From positions 1-9,711 of the forward strand of contig CAJOKY010000064.1 in assembly GCA_905235425.1 (NCBI GenBank): a DNA stretch of 9,711 nucleotides, given 5' to 3'. The DNA is from an uncultured Selenomonadaceae bacterium. GTDB taxonomy: Bacteria > Bacillota > Negativicutes > Selenomonadales > Selenomonadaceae. The number at the start of each line of letters is the position of its first letter. The first letter of the stretch is position 1. The notes beneath the pieces were generated by a model. It was not told where the DNA came from, made no database searches, and was given only the letters and a program-made list of their open reading frames with translations. Both the position numbers and the translations under genes were made by a program. Positions 1-6,071 of this stretch are shown here, one piece after another.

Positions 1-58
1 TACGTGAATTTGTAGAAAAGACTTTCTAATCGATATTTAAAGAAAGGTGGAATAAAAA
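1..58 (+). other. Leader region upstream of first double-glycine gene; possible tail of an upstream gene
   Basis: This stretch lies ahead of the first small gene. Two frames are open from the window edge and end here: frame 3 reads REFVEKTF then stops at 27-29, and frame 1 reads YVNL then stops at 13-15. Either could be the end of an upstream gene, but the tails are too short to judge. A weak promoter is also possible (TTGTAG at 10-15, GATATT at 32-37, 16-nt spacer). A 6-bp inverted repeat TAGAAA/TTTCTA (13-18 and 23-28) has no T tract and is not convincing as a terminator. The clear element is the ribosome binding site AAAGGTGG at 43-50, eight bases before the ATG at 59. Confidence 0.3.
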
Positions 59-406
59 ATGAAAATCTTCAATGAAATGATGAGTATGAATGAACTGGAT
101 TCAATATCTGGTGGAACTTACAAAGAATATGTTGCAATCTCAGATGCAATAGCAAAACGAGTAGAGGACATAAATAAAAATAATCCTAACTTTAAAAACA
201 CAACCGAACGTCTTAGCAGAGAAGACACAGACAGCTGGTTGAGAACAAATTTGAACATTGGGGTAGATTTTGGAATAAAAGTTGCCTCAAAACCGCTTGA
301 CTTCATAAACAGCAAAGCAAAATATTACAGTGTAGAAACAACATCGGCAGGTAAATCATTTTCTCACCAAGAAGTACTTAACCAAATAGCCGCGTGGAAA
401 GCTTAA
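59..406 (+). CDS. Double-glycine leader protein, 115 aa (paralogue 1)
   Basis: Function is unknown. The first 19 residues look like a classical double-glycine leader: acidic and hydrophobic residues lead into LDSISGG (residues 13-19), the type recognised by C39-peptidase ABC exporters of bacteriocins and related secreted peptides. The remaining 96 residues would be the mature part. It has no cysteine, so disulfide or lanthionine chemistry is unlikely. It is long for a bacteriocin. The next gene encodes a paralogue with the same leader length and conserved features: an N-terminal YV..(S/T)DAI block, a WL..N block, a DF.NS.A.Y block and a C-terminal QEVLN.IA.W motif. The start is set by AAAGGTGG at 43-50. 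Codons are visibly more A/T-rich than in the hydrogenase genes downstream. It could be a bacteriocin, a signalling or surface peptide, or a fratricide factor; nothing here decides. The leader call is firm as a pattern, the export role is inferred. Confidence 0.8.
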   Translation: MKIFNEMMSMNELDSISGGTYKEYVAISDAIAKRVEDINKNNPNFKNTTERLSREDTDSWLRTNLNIGVDFGIKVASKPLDFINSKAKYYSVETTSAGKSFSHQEVLNQIAAWKA

Positions 407-445
407 TAAATAAAAAATTTTTGAAAGTGCAAAGGAGAAATTAAA

Positions 446-778
446 ATGAAAATCTTTGAAGAAACAATGAATTTTGAAGAATTAGACAGAGTATCAGGCG
501 GAAAATATTCAAATTATGTAACAGTGACGGATGCAATTTATAACAGATTAAAGCAACTCGGTAAAGTGAATGGCGCATATACAAGACTTCCGGAAAAAGA
601 TGCAGTTGCATGGTTATCGGAAAATATCAAAGTAAATGCAGAATTTAATACATCTTGGGGATTCGACTTCATGAACAGTCAGGCAATCTACAAGGATGCA
701 AATCAATCTAAGGCGGGAGCACGTTTCACACAGCAGGAAGTTTTAAACAAAATTGCACAATGGACACCTGCTCAATAA
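446..778 (+). CDS. Double-glycine leader protein, 110 aa (paralogue 2)
   Basis: This is the second copy of the family, starting 39 bases after the stop of the first, so very likely co-transcribed. The ribosome binding site AAAGGAG (431-437) sits 8 bases before the ATG. The leader opens with MKIFEE and ends in LDRVSGG (residues 13-19), matching paralogue 1 position by position. The mature part (about 91 residues) lacks cysteine and keeps the shared blocks: NYV.VTDAI near its start, WLSENI in the middle, DFMNSQAIY, and FTQQEVLNKIAQW at the C-terminus. A few residues are missing relative to paralogue 1 in the region after the DAI block. The two proteins diverge throughout the core but keep the leader, as expected for duplicated secreted peptides under diversification. 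Function is not recognised. A two-component pair acting together is possible but is only inferred from adjacency. Confidence 0.8.
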   Translation: MKIFEETMNFEELDRVSGGKYSNYVTVTDAIYNRLKQLGKVNGAYTRLPEKDAVAWLSENIKVNAEFNTSWGFDFMNSQAIYKDANQSKAGARFTQQEVLNKIAQWTPAQ

Positions 779-815
779 TTTAAAAATATAAAATAAAAAA
801 TGAAACTTGAAAGTA

Positions 816-823
816 AAAAGGAG
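816..823 (+). promoter_or_regulatory. Ribosome binding site that decides the start of the third double-glycine gene
   Basis: AAAAGGAG with a 9-base spacer to the ATG at 833. It lies inside the longer reading frame that begins at 800, so the extra 11 codons from 800 are probably not translated. The shorter form gives a leader of normal double-glycine length. Confidence 0.7.
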
Positions 824-832
824 ATAATAAAA

Positions 833-1213
833 ATGACGACTAGAATGATAAACAATGAATTAGTTTTCAACAATAATGAATTACTTAATGACGAACAATT
901 AAATTCAGTATCAGGCGGCGGCGGACTGTCGCTGGAACAAGTTTTCGATATAGTACAGGAGTTGATAGCTACCGGTGCGGCGAGTGCAGAAAATATTCAA
1001 CGACTTGTAGATTCTCACGAATACAACAGAATGAGTAATTCCCAAAGAGAAAGGGCACTCGGTAATTGTTTGGCAAATGATAAAGGTTTCAATATAGCGG
1101 TATTCGGTGCTACATGGGGACTCGGAGTTTTGCCAACGCAAGTAAAATTACGTGCGTTCGGAGTAAACTCCAAAACAAGAGAACTTATTGAAAAAAAAGT
1201 TAGATGCAAATAA
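833..1213 (+). CDS. Double-glycine leader protein, 126 aa, glycine-rich core with two cysteines
   Basis: Third gene of the set. The start at 833 is preferred over the in-frame ATG at 800 because AAAAGGAG (816-823) lies 9 bases before 833, whereas 800 has only an A/T run before it. The leader has about 29 residues with NDEQLNSVSGG at 19-29, followed by two more glycines, so cleavage could be after G29 or G31. The core is unrelated to the two upstream paralogues. It has a helical N-terminal part (LSLEQVFDIVQELIATGAA), a central charged helix (about 53-75), a small hydrophobic glycine-containing segment (IAVFGATWGLGVL, 88-100) and a basic C-terminus. The only cysteines, C79 and C125, could form one disulfide. 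The hydrophobic Gly/Ala segment is reminiscent of class II bacteriocins but is short. Function is not recognised. A terminator follows 43 bases after the stop. Confidence 0.72.
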   Translation: MTTRMINNELVFNNNELLNDEQLNSVSGGGGLSLEQVFDIVQELIATGAASAENIQRLVDSHEYNRMSNSQRERALGNCLANDKGFNIAVFGATWGLGVLPTQVKLRAFGVNSKTRELIEKKVRCK

Positions 1214-1256
1214 TCTGATATTTAAATAAGTCATATAAAAAAATTCCAATCAAAAC

Positions 1257-1288
1257 AATCCCAATCGCAAAATGGTTGGGATTTTTTT
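1257..1288 (+). terminator. Intrinsic terminator of the double-glycine gene set
   Basis: AATCCCAA (1257-1264) pairs perfectly with TTGGGATT (1276-1283). T1265-G1275 and C1266-G1274 can extend the stem to 10 bp with a 7-base loop. The descending arm runs into seven T residues (1282-1288). This separates the small genes from the hydrogenase operon. Confidence 0.88.
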
Positions 1289-1295
1289 AATTGTT

Positions 1296-1360
1296 AAATT
1301 CGGCAGGAAAAAGGCAAGGCACGGCGAATTTTGCTAGGAAATTAATTAATCTGCAATAAT
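1296..1360 (+). promoter_or_regulatory. Putative hydrogenase operon promoter with flanking inverted repeat
   Basis: A plausible sigma-70 promoter is TTGCTA (1331-1336) and AATAAT (1355-1360) with an 18-base spacer. This would start transcription about 20 bases before the hydA gene's ribosome binding site region. Just upstream, AAATTCG (1296-1302) and CGAATTT (1325-1331) form a perfect 7-bp inverted repeat with a 22-base gap, and its right arm touches the -35 box. This could be an operator for a regulator responding to H2, redox or anaerobiosis, but no known consensus is recognised. The promoter is placed by eye only. Confidence 0.35.
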
Positions 1361-1388
1361 CTTGTGATTTAAACTAGGAGGGGCGGAA

Positions 1389-2462
1389 GTGAAAAGGGAT
1401 AGTTTATGGGAAGCATATCTTAAGCGTGGATTAAGCCGCCGCAGTTTTTTAAAAGGCTGTGTAGCGTTGACATCTCTGCTTGGACTTAGTACCGATATGT
1501 TTTCAAAAGTAGTTGAGGCGGCGGAGAAAAGACCCTTGCCGGTAGTAATTTGGATACACGGACACGAATGCACGGGTTGCGACGAATCTTTCATACGTTC
1601 GGGTTCACCTTTGGCGTCGGACGTTGTATTAACCACAATAGCGCTTGAATATGATCACTTACTCAGTGCGGCTTGCGGTGAACCTTTTGAGAAACATTTG
1701 GACGAGACTATTAACAAGTACAATGGAAATTATATTTTGGCAGTTGAAGGCGCGGTAGCTACAAAGGCTAGCGGCGTACATTGCATGTCCGGCGGACATA
1801 CTTTTTTGCATACGTTGGAAAAGGCGGCTAAAGGCGCGGCGGCGATTATCGCTTACGGTAGCTGCGCGGCGTACGGCGGCATACAGGCGGCTAAACCTAA
1901 TCCTACCGGCTCGGCTGGAATTTCGCACTTTGTAGGCGGAAAGACCGTTGTAAATGTACCGGGCTGTCCTCCAATACCGGAAGTTATGACGGGCGTTGTC
2001 ATGCACGTGGCTTTATTCGGTACGTTGCCGCCTTTGGACGGTGATAACAGACCTAAACAATTTTTCGGCAATCGTATTCACGACACGTGTTACAGACGTC
2101 CGTTTTTTGATGCCGGCATGTTCGCTGAAACTTTTGATGACGCGGGTTCAAAGGCGGGTTGGTGTCTTTACAAACTCGGCTGTCGCGGTCCTGAAACGTA
2201 CAACTCCTGCGGAAATTTGCGCTGGTGGCAGGGCATGAGTTATCCCATTCAATCCGGCGCACCATGTATCGGCTGCTCCAATGCGCATTTCTGGGACGAA
2301 GATCCGTTTACAGGCAGACTTCCGCAGTACGGCAAACTCGGTGACGCTGATAAAATCGGCGTAGGTTTAGGCGTACTTACTGCCGCCGGTGTTGGCGCCC
2401 ATGCCGTTGCAAGCATTATTCAGCGCAATAAACGCGATGACCTTACCAAAGAAGAAGAGTAA
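1389..2462 (+). CDS. hydA: [NiFe]-hydrogenase small subunit, Tat-exported (HydA/HyaA type)
   Basis: Iron-sulfur subunit of a membrane-bound uptake hydrogenase; it passes electrons from the Ni-Fe site to cytochrome b. It starts at GTG, with AGGAGGGG at 1376-1383 five bases ahead. The N-terminus carries a twin-arginine signal (SRRSFLK, R17-R18) followed by a hydrophobic stretch, with cleavage probably near A44-A45. Proximal cluster ligands are C61, C64 (ECTGC), C159 (GSC) and C193 (GCPP). Distal cluster ligands are H231, C234, C259 and C265. Medial 3Fe-4S ligands are C274, C293 and C296. The two extra cysteines of oxygen-tolerant enzymes are absent: G62 stands in CTGC where tolerant enzymes have CTCC, and G164 replaces the second one. 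A standard oxygen-sensitive enzyme is therefore expected. A C-terminal hydrophobic helix (about 323-345) with a charged tail matches the membrane anchor of this family. The length of 357 residues is normal. The large subunit is separated from it by an inserted methyltransferase gene, which is unusual. Confidence 0.96.
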   Translation: MKRDSLWEAYLKRGLSRRSFLKGCVALTSLLGLSTDMFSKVVEAAEKRPLPVVIWIHGHECTGCDESFIRSGSPLASDVVLTTIALEYDHLLSAACGEPFEKHLDETINKYNGNYILAVEGAVATKASGVHCMSGGHTFLHTLEKAAKGAAAIIAYGSCAAYGGIQAAKPNPTGSAGISHFVGGKTVVNVPGCPPIPEVMTGVVMHVALFGTLPPLDGDNRPKQFFGNRIHDTCYRRPFFDAGMFAETFDDAGSKAGWCLYKLGCRGPETYNSCGNLRWWQGMSYPIQSGAPCIGCSNAHFWDEDPFTGRLPQYGKLGDADKIGVGLGVLTAAGVGAHAVASIIQRNKRDDLTKEEE

Positions 2463-2480
2463 AATTTTGGGGATAAATTT

Positions 2481-3383
2481 ATGGACGTATCTAAGCTTGC
2501 AAGACAAAATTTTACGACGCAAAATGAATTGACAGAGGCGTTAAAAAAGCTTTTTATTGAAGATATCGAAGAATATTCCAAACAGTGCGGCGACGATAAA
2601 AATTTTCCGTTTAATCCGGAAATTATTTGGGCTTGCTTGACGGACTGCATACAGGAAGCCGGCGGCGTAGGGCAGGATTATTTTTTTCAAGATATGTGGG
2701 CGGCGCGTGAAATTTACCGTTCCAATGTCAAACACGTTTATGATATCGGTTCGCGCATTGACGGCTTTATTGCGCACCTTTTGGCAATGGAAGTTAATGT
2801 AACGCTTTTAGATATACGACCTTTTCCGCATAAAATCGAAGGACTTAACTTCATTCAGGCTGACGCCATGCATATGGATGGCATTGAAGATAATTCATTG
2901 GAGACGGTTTCAGGGCTTTGTTCGTTTGAACATTTCGGCTTGGGACGTTACAGCGATCCCATAGATTATGAAGGCTGGAAAAAGGCGTTGCATGCAGTAA
3001 AGCGCAAAATGAAAGTCGGCGGTACGTTTTACCTTTCTGTACCCGTCGGTCCCATAAATAAAGTTGCTTTCAATGCGCACCGTGTATTTAATCCCGTGAC
3101 AATAGCCGCTGAAATGTTGCCGGAAGTTTCTTTGCACGAGTTCAGCTACATTGCTAATTGGAAAATTAATACCTGTTTGAGTGGCAATAACATTGAACTT
3201 GAAAATTTGGCAGAGGTCGCAAAGACTTTGCCGGAGTTAAAAAATATCGGCGTGACAGGTTTATTTACCTTCAAAAAGCACGCTGCATCAGCCCCCCCCC
3301 CCGTCTGCTTGATAATCCTTCTTAAGCTTATGATACTTGCGTTAATACTTATAAATGAGGTGAAAAAATGGCACACGTTGTAG
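2481..3383 (+). CDS. DUF268-like SAM-dependent methyltransferase inserted between hydrogenase subunits
   Basis: Probable class I SAM methyltransferase, resembling the DUF268 group. Motif I is VYDIGSRIDGF (87-97). An acidic residue in VTLLDIRPF (D111) would hold the ribose. DAMHM (128-132) and SFEHFGLGRYSDPID (149-163) follow, then GGTFYLSVPVG (180-190) as the late strand. The substrate is unknown; relatives often sit in surface glycan loci. The gene starts 18 bases after hydA behind a modest GGGGAT site and overlaps the hydB start by 16 bases, so all appear co-transcribed. The family-like part ends near FTFKKH (residue 267). After it the gene crosses an 11-C run (3292-3302) that encodes three prolines and a hydrophobic tail of about 19 residues. 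With one C fewer or one more, the protein would stop at 3312 or 3325. A link between this enzyme and hydrogenase maturation is only suggested by position. Confidence 0.85.
   Translation: MDVSKLARQNFTTQNELTEALKKLFIEDIEEYSKQCGDDKNFPFNPEIIWACLTDCIQEAGGVGQDYFFQDMWAAREIYRSNVKHVYDIGSRIDGFIAHLLAMEVNVTLLDIRPFPHKIEGLNFIQADAMHMDGIEDNSLETVSGLCSFEHFGLGRYSDPIDYEGWKKALHAVKRKMKVGGTFYLSVPVGPINKVAFNAHRVFNPVTIAAEMLPEVSLHEFSYIANWKINTCLSGNNIELENLAEVAKTLPELKNIGVTGLFTFKKHAASAPPPVCLIILLKLMILALILINEVKKWHTL
3292..3302 (+). repeat. 11-C homopolymer tract near the 3' end of the methyltransferase gene
   Basis: Eleven consecutive C residues inside the coding region, after the conserved domain. A tract this long is prone to slippage in replication, transcription and sequencing. 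In the present frame the ORF reads through to TAG at 3381-3383. A one-base loss gives an APPPSA ending with TGA at 3310-3312. A one-base gain gives an APPPRLLDNPS ending with TAA at 3323-3325. The tract is the only long homopolymer of G or C seen in the window. Confidence 0.9.
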
Positions 3384-5254
3384 TAGACCCTATCACAAGA
3401 ATTGAAGGGCATCTGCGCGTTGAAGTTGAAGTAAATGAACAGGGAAAAGTTACCGACGCCATTTCAAGCGGTACGGCATGGCGCGGGCTTGAACTTATTA
3501 TGAAGGACAGAGATCCCCGCGACGCTTGGGCGTACATTCAGCGAATTTGCGGCGTATGTACCACTGCCCACGCATTGGCATCTGTCCGCGCAGTTGAAGA
3601 CGCACTCGGCATTTCCATTCCGAAAAATGCTAATTATATTCGCAACATTATGGCGGCGACTTTGACTGTACAAGATCATATTGTTCACTTTTACCACCTT
3701 CACGCGTTGGATTGGGTAAGCCCCGTTGAGGCGCTTGCCGCTAATCCTACAAAGACTGCGGAACTTCAAACAGCACTTGTAAATAATTATCGCCTTCCCT
3801 TCCGCGTACCCAACGAAGTCACGACGGAAGCTTATCCGCATGATTTTCCTGCGGCGACGGCTCAATATTTTGCCGCGATTCAAGCAAAGGTTAAAGGCAT
3901 TGTTGACAGCGGACAGCTCGGAATTTTCGCCGCGAATTGGTGGGATCACCCCGACTATAAACTTTTGCCGCCTGAAGTTCACCTGCTTGCCGTTGCACAT
4001 TATCTTGAAATGCTTGACAAGCAGCGCGAAATTGTTACGCCGCACGTAATTTTTGGCGGTAAAAATCCTCATCCGCATTATGTAGTTGGCGGTATGCCCT
4101 GCGCAATTTCAATGACAGACGGCAACGCGCCGGTAAATACTGCGCGGCTTGCGATAGTTGACAGAGCAATTAATTTCGCGCGTTCACTCGTCAATAATTA
4201 TTACCTGCCTGACTTAATCGCGATTGGTAACATTTACGTCCGCGCAGGTAGAGTTGACGGCGGCGGACTTTCAAAAACTCGCGTTATGGCATTTGGCGAT
4301 TATCCGCTTGAAGGTTACAAGGGTACTTCAAACGGCGGCGGCTACTTTGAAAATCTTTTGGTGCGTTCAAACGGCATTGTTGAAGATTTCAGCAAAGGTC
4401 TTGCCAATGCGAAGTTTTATGAACTTAAGGCGGAGGATTTACAAGGCGATATCGCGGAAGGCGTTCAACATGCATGGTACGAATATCCCGACGCTGAAGA
4501 TCGTCATCCTTGGAATGGCATTACCGAACAAAAATATACCGGTCCCAAAACCGGTACGGCTACAGAATGGAAGACGCTTGACGAAGGCGGTAAATATTCA
4601 TGGCTTAAAACGCCGAAATGGAAAGGTAAACTCTGCGAAGTCGGTCCACTGGCTCATTACATTATCATATACACGAAGGCGCAGAAAAATCTTTTGCCGA
4701 ATCCCACATGGGCTGAAAAAATGATGTTGGATCAAATTGCCGCCGTTACAAAAGTTTTGGGCGTTCCTGCCGAAACGTGGATGCCTACAATGGTCGGGCG
4801 TACAGCTTGCCGTGCATTGGACGCGCAGCTTGCCGCTGAAATTAATAAATTCTTCTTCGACAAGCTTATTGCAAATATCAAGCTCGGCGACACGGCGACA
4901 ATGAATAATGAAAAATGGTATCCCGATACTTGGGCTAAAGAATGTCACGGCGTCGGCTTATACGAGGCTCCGCGCGGCGGTTTAAGTCATTGGGTTGTTA
5001 TCAAAGACGGAAAAGTTGACAATTATCAATGCGTTGTTCCCACTACGTGGAATGCTTGCCCGCGCGACGATAAGGCAGGACACGGCGCATTTGAAGCGGC
5101 TATGATTGATACGCACGTTGCAGACTCCAATAAGCCGCTTGAAATTGCCCGCGTAGTTCGTTCATTCGATCCCTGCATGGCTTGCGCAACCCATATGTAC
5201 AACGCGAAAGGTGAAGAAATTTCCGTCGTTTCCACTGCCCCGCATTGGAGGTGA
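3368..5254 (+). CDS. hydB: [NiFe]-hydrogenase large subunit (HydB/HyaB type)
   Basis: Catalytic subunit that splits H2 at a Ni-Fe(CN)2CO centre on the periplasm-facing side. RIEGH is at 11-15. The N-terminal nickel pair is RICGVC (C61, C64) with H68 following. The C-terminal pair is DPCMACATH (C603, C606, H609). Family blocks such as QDHIVHFYHLHALDW are intact. After H609 there are 19 residues (MYN...HWR) that a HyaD/HybD-type endopeptidase would remove once nickel is in, so this is a nickel-dependent precursor. It has no signal peptide and should be co-exported with the Tat-signal small subunit. The length of 628 residues is slightly above the usual 570-600. The ribosome binding site GAGGTG (3357-3362) lies inside the methyltransferase reading frame, so translation of the two may be coupled. 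The endopeptidase and hyp maturation genes are not in this window. Confidence 0.97.
   Translation: MAHVVVDPITRIEGHLRVEVEVNEQGKVTDAISSGTAWRGLELIMKDRDPRDAWAYIQRICGVCTTAHALASVRAVEDALGISIPKNANYIRNIMAATLTVQDHIVHFYHLHALDWVSPVEALAANPTKTAELQTALVNNYRLPFRVPNEVTTEAYPHDFPAATAQYFAAIQAKVKGIVDSGQLGIFAANWWDHPDYKLLPPEVHLLAVAHYLEMLDKQREIVTPHVIFGGKNPHPHYVVGGMPCAISMTDGNAPVNTARLAIVDRAINFARSLVNNYYLPDLIAIGNIYVRAGRVDGGGLSKTRVMAFGDYPLEGYKGTSNGGGYFENLLVRSNGIVEDFSKGLANAKFYELKAEDLQGDIAEGVQHAWYEYPDAEDRHPWNGITEQKYTGPKTGTATEWKTLDEGGKYSWLKTPKWKGKLCEVGPLAHYIIIYTKAQKNLLPNPTWAEKMMLDQIAAVTKVLGVPAETWMPTMVGRTACRALDAQLAAEINKFFFDKLIANIKLGDTATMNNEKWYPDTWAKECHGVGLYEAPRGGLSHWVVIKDGKVDNYQCVVPTTWNACPRDDKAGHGAFEAAMIDTHVADSNKPLEIARVVRSFDPCMACATHMYNAKGEEISVVSTAPHWR
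5247..5253 (+). promoter_or_regulatory. Ribosome binding site that decides the hydC start
   Basis: GGAGGTG with a 6-base spacer to ATG 5260. It overlaps the hydB stop TGA (5252-5254), which suggests reinitiation or coupled translation of large subunit and cytochrome b. The longer frame from TTG 5245 would begin before this site and is not favoured. Confidence 0.82.
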
Positions 5255-5259
5255 GCGAC

Positions 5260-5952
5260 ATGAAGGCTGTTAAAGAAGTCCATCGCAAGGAATTTTATAT
5301 TTTCAGTCCCTTTCTCAGAATTTTTCACTGGATACTGGCGTCACAAATTTTAATTCTCTTCATCACGGGATTGTTAATCACCAAACCCATGAATGTTTCA
5401 ACTACCGAGCCTTTCTTCACGATAACTTCAATGGACTTGGTACGCGATATTCATTTTGTATCGGCGTTTATCCTCTGCGCGTCATTAATCCTGCGCGTCT
5501 ACGGCTTTATCATAAACAAAGGCGACAGACTTTTCCCGCGCGTTTGGGAAGGGCATTTTTATGAAGAGACGGTAGATGTTGCGATGCATTACATGCTGGT
5601 AAAACCGCACCATGCCTCCTACCTGCGCAACCCCCTTGCAAGAATGTCTTACGCGGCGTTGTACGCAATGCTGGCGGTTGAAATTTTAACCGGCTTTGCA
5701 ATGTACTTTATGACTTCGCCTTCAACTACCGGCGGCTTGCTCTTCGGCTGGGTGAATCATTTCCTTAATAGCGAAATGATGACGCATTACGTTCACCATT
5801 ACATGGCGTGGTTTATAATTCTCTTTGCAATAGGTCACATGTACATGGTCGTCCGCGCAGAATTTATGGAAGGTGAAAGCGAAGTTTCAAGCATGTTCAG
5901 CGGCAAAAAAATTCTTGCGCACAATCCGAAAGATGCAAACGAATTAGAATAA
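5260..5952 (+). CDS. hydC: Hydrogenase cytochrome b subunit (HydC/HyaC type)
   Basis: Membrane di-heme cytochrome b that anchors the hydrogenase and passes electrons from the small subunit to the quinone pool. With the start at ATG 5260 the product has 230 residues, the usual size. Four membrane segments are visible at about 24-42, 64-86, 130-152 and 180-200. Likely heme-binding histidines are H23 (FHW, TM1), H65 (DIHF, TM2), H179/H180 (VHHYMAWF) and H193 (GHMYM, TM4). The HH.MAWF...F..GHMYM pattern matches the HyaC/HydC signature. The N-terminal RIFHW motif preceding TM1 is also typical. It is the last gene of the operon: the stop is followed within 35 bases by an intrinsic terminator. The gene begins 5 bases after hydB. 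Direct pairing of a Tat small subunit, large subunit and cytochrome b, without HybA/HybB-like genes, resembles the Wolinella HydABC arrangement. Confidence 0.95.
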   Translation: MKAVKEVHRKEFYIFSPFLRIFHWILASQILILFITGLLITKPMNVSTTEPFFTITSMDLVRDIHFVSAFILCASLILRVYGFIINKGDRLFPRVWEGHFYEETVDVAMHYMLVKPHHASYLRNPLARMSYAALYAMLAVEILTGFAMYFMTSPSTTGGLLFGWVNHFLNSEMMTHYVHHYMAWFIILFAIGHMYMVVRAEFMEGESEVSSMFSGKKILAHNPKDANELE

Positions 5953-5984
5953 ATGAAAATTTTTGTACGGTTTAAATAAAAATT

Positions 5985-6016
5985 AAGCTCCTGCGTTTTA
6001 TGCGCGGGAGTTTTTT
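5985..6016 (+). terminator. Intrinsic terminator of the hydrogenase operon
   Basis: CTCCTGCG (5988-5995) pairs with CGCGGGAG (6003-6010) as 8 bp with one G-U pair and a 7-base loop. Flanking A residues can extend the stem against the T run at 6011-6016. The operon therefore ends after hydC. Confidence 0.9.
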
Positions 6017-6071
6017 AGTTTTTAATAAAAATTTTTAATAAAATTTTAACTGAATTTGTCCATGCTAAATA

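Noticed and set aside
13..28. Terminator of an upstream gene (TAGAAA/TTTCTA hairpin)
   Set aside because: Only 6 A/T-rich base pairs and no T tract after it; too weak to claim.
800..832. Upstream ATG giving an 11-residue longer third leader protein
   Set aside because: It has no ribosome binding site of its own, and the real site AAAAGGAG lies within the added codons ahead of ATG 833.
3464..4078. 204-codon open frame on the - strand opposite hydB
   Set aside because: It lies wholly inside hydB, whose catalytic motifs are unambiguous. The translation is basic, Arg/Cys/Ile-rich and shows no domain; it is a shadow of the codon bias.
4224..4724. 166-codon + strand open frame inside hydB
   Set aside because: Alternate frame of hydB with atypical composition and no recognisable motif.
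5245..5259. TTG start five codons before the hydC ATG
   Set aside because: The strong GGAGGTG at 5247-5253 sits inside this stretch and correctly serves ATG 5260. TTG 5245 would also overlap the hydB end without a binding site.
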